From positions 1 through 14,809 of the forward strand of contig JBIIZD010000074.1 in the NCBI GenBank assembly GCA_044346445.1: DNA of 14,809 nucleotides, given 5' to 3'. This DNA is from CAISGS01 sp044346445 (GTDB lineage Bacteria; Pseudomonadota; Alphaproteobacteria; Caulobacterales; Caulobacteraceae). Below are positions 14,201 to 14,809 of the stretch, one piece after another; positions within the stretch are counted from its first letter, which is position 1, and each line of letters starts with the position of its first letter. Under the pieces are notes generated by a model that was given only the letters and a program-made list of their open reading frames with translations, was not told where the DNA came from and searched no databases. The translations under genes were made by a program, and so were the position numbers.

Positions 14201-14809
14201 TTCTGAGCCGGGAGCAAACACCATGCTGGCCTTGGGGCCTGTGACGTTGAAATCTAGACGCGCCGGGGCCTTGCCGGCACCTTGCGGGATCAGCCTGATC
14301 TTGCCCTGGAGGTCCAGACCCAAGGACGCTGCGGTAAGCTGAACCTGATCGAGCTCAACATCCCCGGTCTGGGGATTGTAACTGGCCTGAACCTTTGCGC
14401 TGTCAAAGGGTTGCACCGCCTTGCCAAACCGGACCCTTCCTGAGCCCGCACTAAAGGCGAGGTCGGCGGACTGGAAACCGGTCCGACGCCCATAGGCAAT
14501 CGAACCGCGACCACCGACCCTGGCATCAAGCGCTGACAGGCCTCGGGTTAGGCCAGCCGATGGAAACACCTCTGCGGGATTTAGGTTTTGCACCTGGGCA
14601 TCAACAGCGGCATCTTTTAGGCCGACAGCAGCCCGCGCCTTGGCCTTTAGCTCGGCGCGCCCCGGCCCTGAGCCAATCGACAGGTCGCAATCGGCTTGCA
14701 ACAAACCCTCAGCCTTGCGGAAAACCAGTGTGCGCACGTCCCCGGTCCAGCTAACGCCGCCGTCGGTCTGGCGCAGGCTAAGCTGGCCTCGTCGCAAGTC
14801 CAGATCGCG
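11249..14809 (-). CDS. Large YhdP/DUF3971-AsmA-like envelope protein, N-terminus missing
   Basis: 1186 residues are visible and the frame stays open to the right edge, so the N-terminus, where this family normally has a membrane anchor, lies outside. The protein is a long run of beta-strand-like segments rich in Gly, Ala and Asp with a single Cys in the visible part, as in AsmA-family proteins. YPFWPS...ARDWV (about 275-290) fits the DUF3971/YhdP central region. Near the C-terminus, RNIPVLAQILTLGSLRGFAD, GRATGDAIGLTARGKIDLTN and HIPVLGALFISRQGEGVFGL, ending in NPFSLATPGMFRRIFDG (about 1148-1164) and a Pro-rich tail, are typical of the AsmA_2 region. YhdP, TamB and YdbH in E. coli are inner-membrane-anchored periplasmic bridges that move phospholipids to the outer membrane. 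A similar role here is inferred from family. The frame shows no break. It converges on tyrS. Confidence 0.85.
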   Translation of the reverse strand, partial: RDLDLRRGQLSLRQTDGGVSWTGDVRTLVFRKAEGLLQADCDLSIGSGPGRAELKAKARAAVGLKDAAVDAQVQNLNPAEVFPSAGLTRGLSALDARVGGRGSIAYGRRTGFQSADLAFSAGSGRVRFGKAVQPFDSAKVQASYNPQTGDVELDQVQLTAASLGLDLQGKIRLIPQGAGKAPARLDFNVTGPKASMVFAPGSEKQTLANIDLTGTYTPEAGRITIDRGRATLAGKAVEAKGHLVQALSREGLPEGRWGAKLEAKMIGTASADQAYPFWPSKVGSTARDWVKAALKKGQLSNVTLNLAIPPALGAGHLTNEMLQVGFDFDGVAIDVVQGLPLIEDGRGKALVQGDRFDLFLTSGRMQAVRLSEGLVSFPKFNPAADAIFQGRARGDAGDILSILNQKPLAVLNGTGFEPAAFAGDADVKFSITRPMHGKVASGDNRISFAGNINKASIQKVALGLDATDGVLSVSGGNLGLTVVGTAKAGPYAGNIDYRAQFSRDLVNNQTLALDGNIQSAFARVVPVTAQLAFGKAGGSGRFSSRPVSGDLAWKPGEQAQMQVNARFAAGGLSQLGLPVSSRGRAFQANLLLDLKDQAWHGPLKAEGFSADITYAPGLTDRLSLAGKLTPADATMLGLPSLPLFEQAQAFSVSAVQTRGGGSADYALGKLAGHVDWSAQRDGATEFRLKTDLSADDFAALGAPSLINPATPVSLAAQAVAGAKGVEVNMELAGLPIRLAMEKAAAGQGNLSFFANLSAETAARLGLFRPDEFSGNMGLSGLLRIQDQKLVTGRLEADLTSASLSPRDIGWSKSVGAAALVTADIASGADGALVFRRIAASGPGLEIQAQGWMNGRQALSFHSQTARIKGLFEGQLDIDQGDGALTLKTRGAFLDARRLIAANSIGQSSARSRPQTLGRVILDIDLDQVRVSDSGTLKDLKIKANLTGGADRTFEASVMTESGAPARLVIAPKESKSGLEASIDDVGALTSALFETDSVRGGQASLSGSFVEGGLDLTLKGSKLRVRNIPVLAQILTLGSLRGFADTLNGSGIEFADIVVPMRLRGSTLWIDDGRATGDAIGLTARGKIDLTNRSMDMVGGIAPAYALNSAIGHIPVLGALFISRQGEGVFGLTYSAKGSITAAKVFVNPFSLATPGMFRRIFDGVPIGKAVLEAPPPLIAPEQPAP

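Noticed and set aside
14797..14809. TTG at 14797 as the start of the large AsmA-like protein
   Set aside because: The frame is open to the window edge and the family normally begins with a membrane anchor well upstream, so the gene is treated as partial.
1..14809. CRISPR arrays, insertion sequences, tRNA or rRNA genes, phage or defence cassettes
   Set aside because: No regularly spaced repeats, transposase motifs, terminal inverted repeats, cloverleaf sequences or defence-type proteins are visible on either strand.

Overview
The window is 14.8 kb of GC-rich bacterial chromosome, gene-dense and housekeeping in character. Protein types and gene order point to Alphaproteobacteria. The main clues are an ATP12-type F1-ATPase chaperone (among bacteria essentially alphaproteobacterial), an alpha-type propionyl-CoA carboxylase pair, the chain rarA / RluA-type synthase / crcB / rluC / atp12 / pccB, and a divergent anmK-tyrS pair. 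The Caulobacterales/Hyphomonadaceae or Rhodobacterales neighbourhood is likely, but I cannot name a genus. I see no mobile element, CRISPR array, rRNA or tRNA.

Left part (1-4312): the two subunits of a biotin-dependent propionyl-CoA carboxylase, pccA (104-2119, -) and pccB (2780-4312, -). They are separated by a single methionine sulfoxide reductase gene on the opposite strand, msrB (2333-2770, +). msrB is convergent with pccB (9-nt gap) and divergent from pccA (213-nt gap). That gap holds a good promoter for msrB and two palindromes, one of them TTTGCAAA, the half-site of the propionyl-CoA-responsive regulator PccR (ScfR family). It is the longest gene-free stretch between two genes in the window.

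Middle part (4425-9868): a tight minus-strand run. Its order is anmK (anhydro-MurNAc kinase), rarA (replication-fork AAA+ ATPase), an RluA-type pseudouridine synthase without S4 domain, crcB (fluoride channel), rluC (S4-containing 23S rRNA pseudouridine synthase), atp12 and then pccB. Overlaps of 8 nt (rarA/synthase) and 4 nt (crcB/rluC) and gaps of 11-112 nt suggest one or a few transcripts. The 112-nt atp12-pccB gap carries two inverted repeats and a weak candidate promoter, so pccB may also be controlled on its own.

Right part (9978-14809): tyrS is divergent from anmK and converges on a very large YhdP/DUF3971-AsmA-like envelope protein that runs off the right edge. The two genes share the tetranucleotide CTAG as overlapping stop codons.

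The genes do not form one pathway. They cover propionate catabolism, protein repair, ATP synthase assembly, ribosome modification, fluoride export, fork repair, cell-wall recycling, translation and envelope lipid transport. I found no convincing new system. The points most worth a second look are the split pcc locus, the palindromes around it, and the paralogous RluA synthases flanking the fluoride channel.
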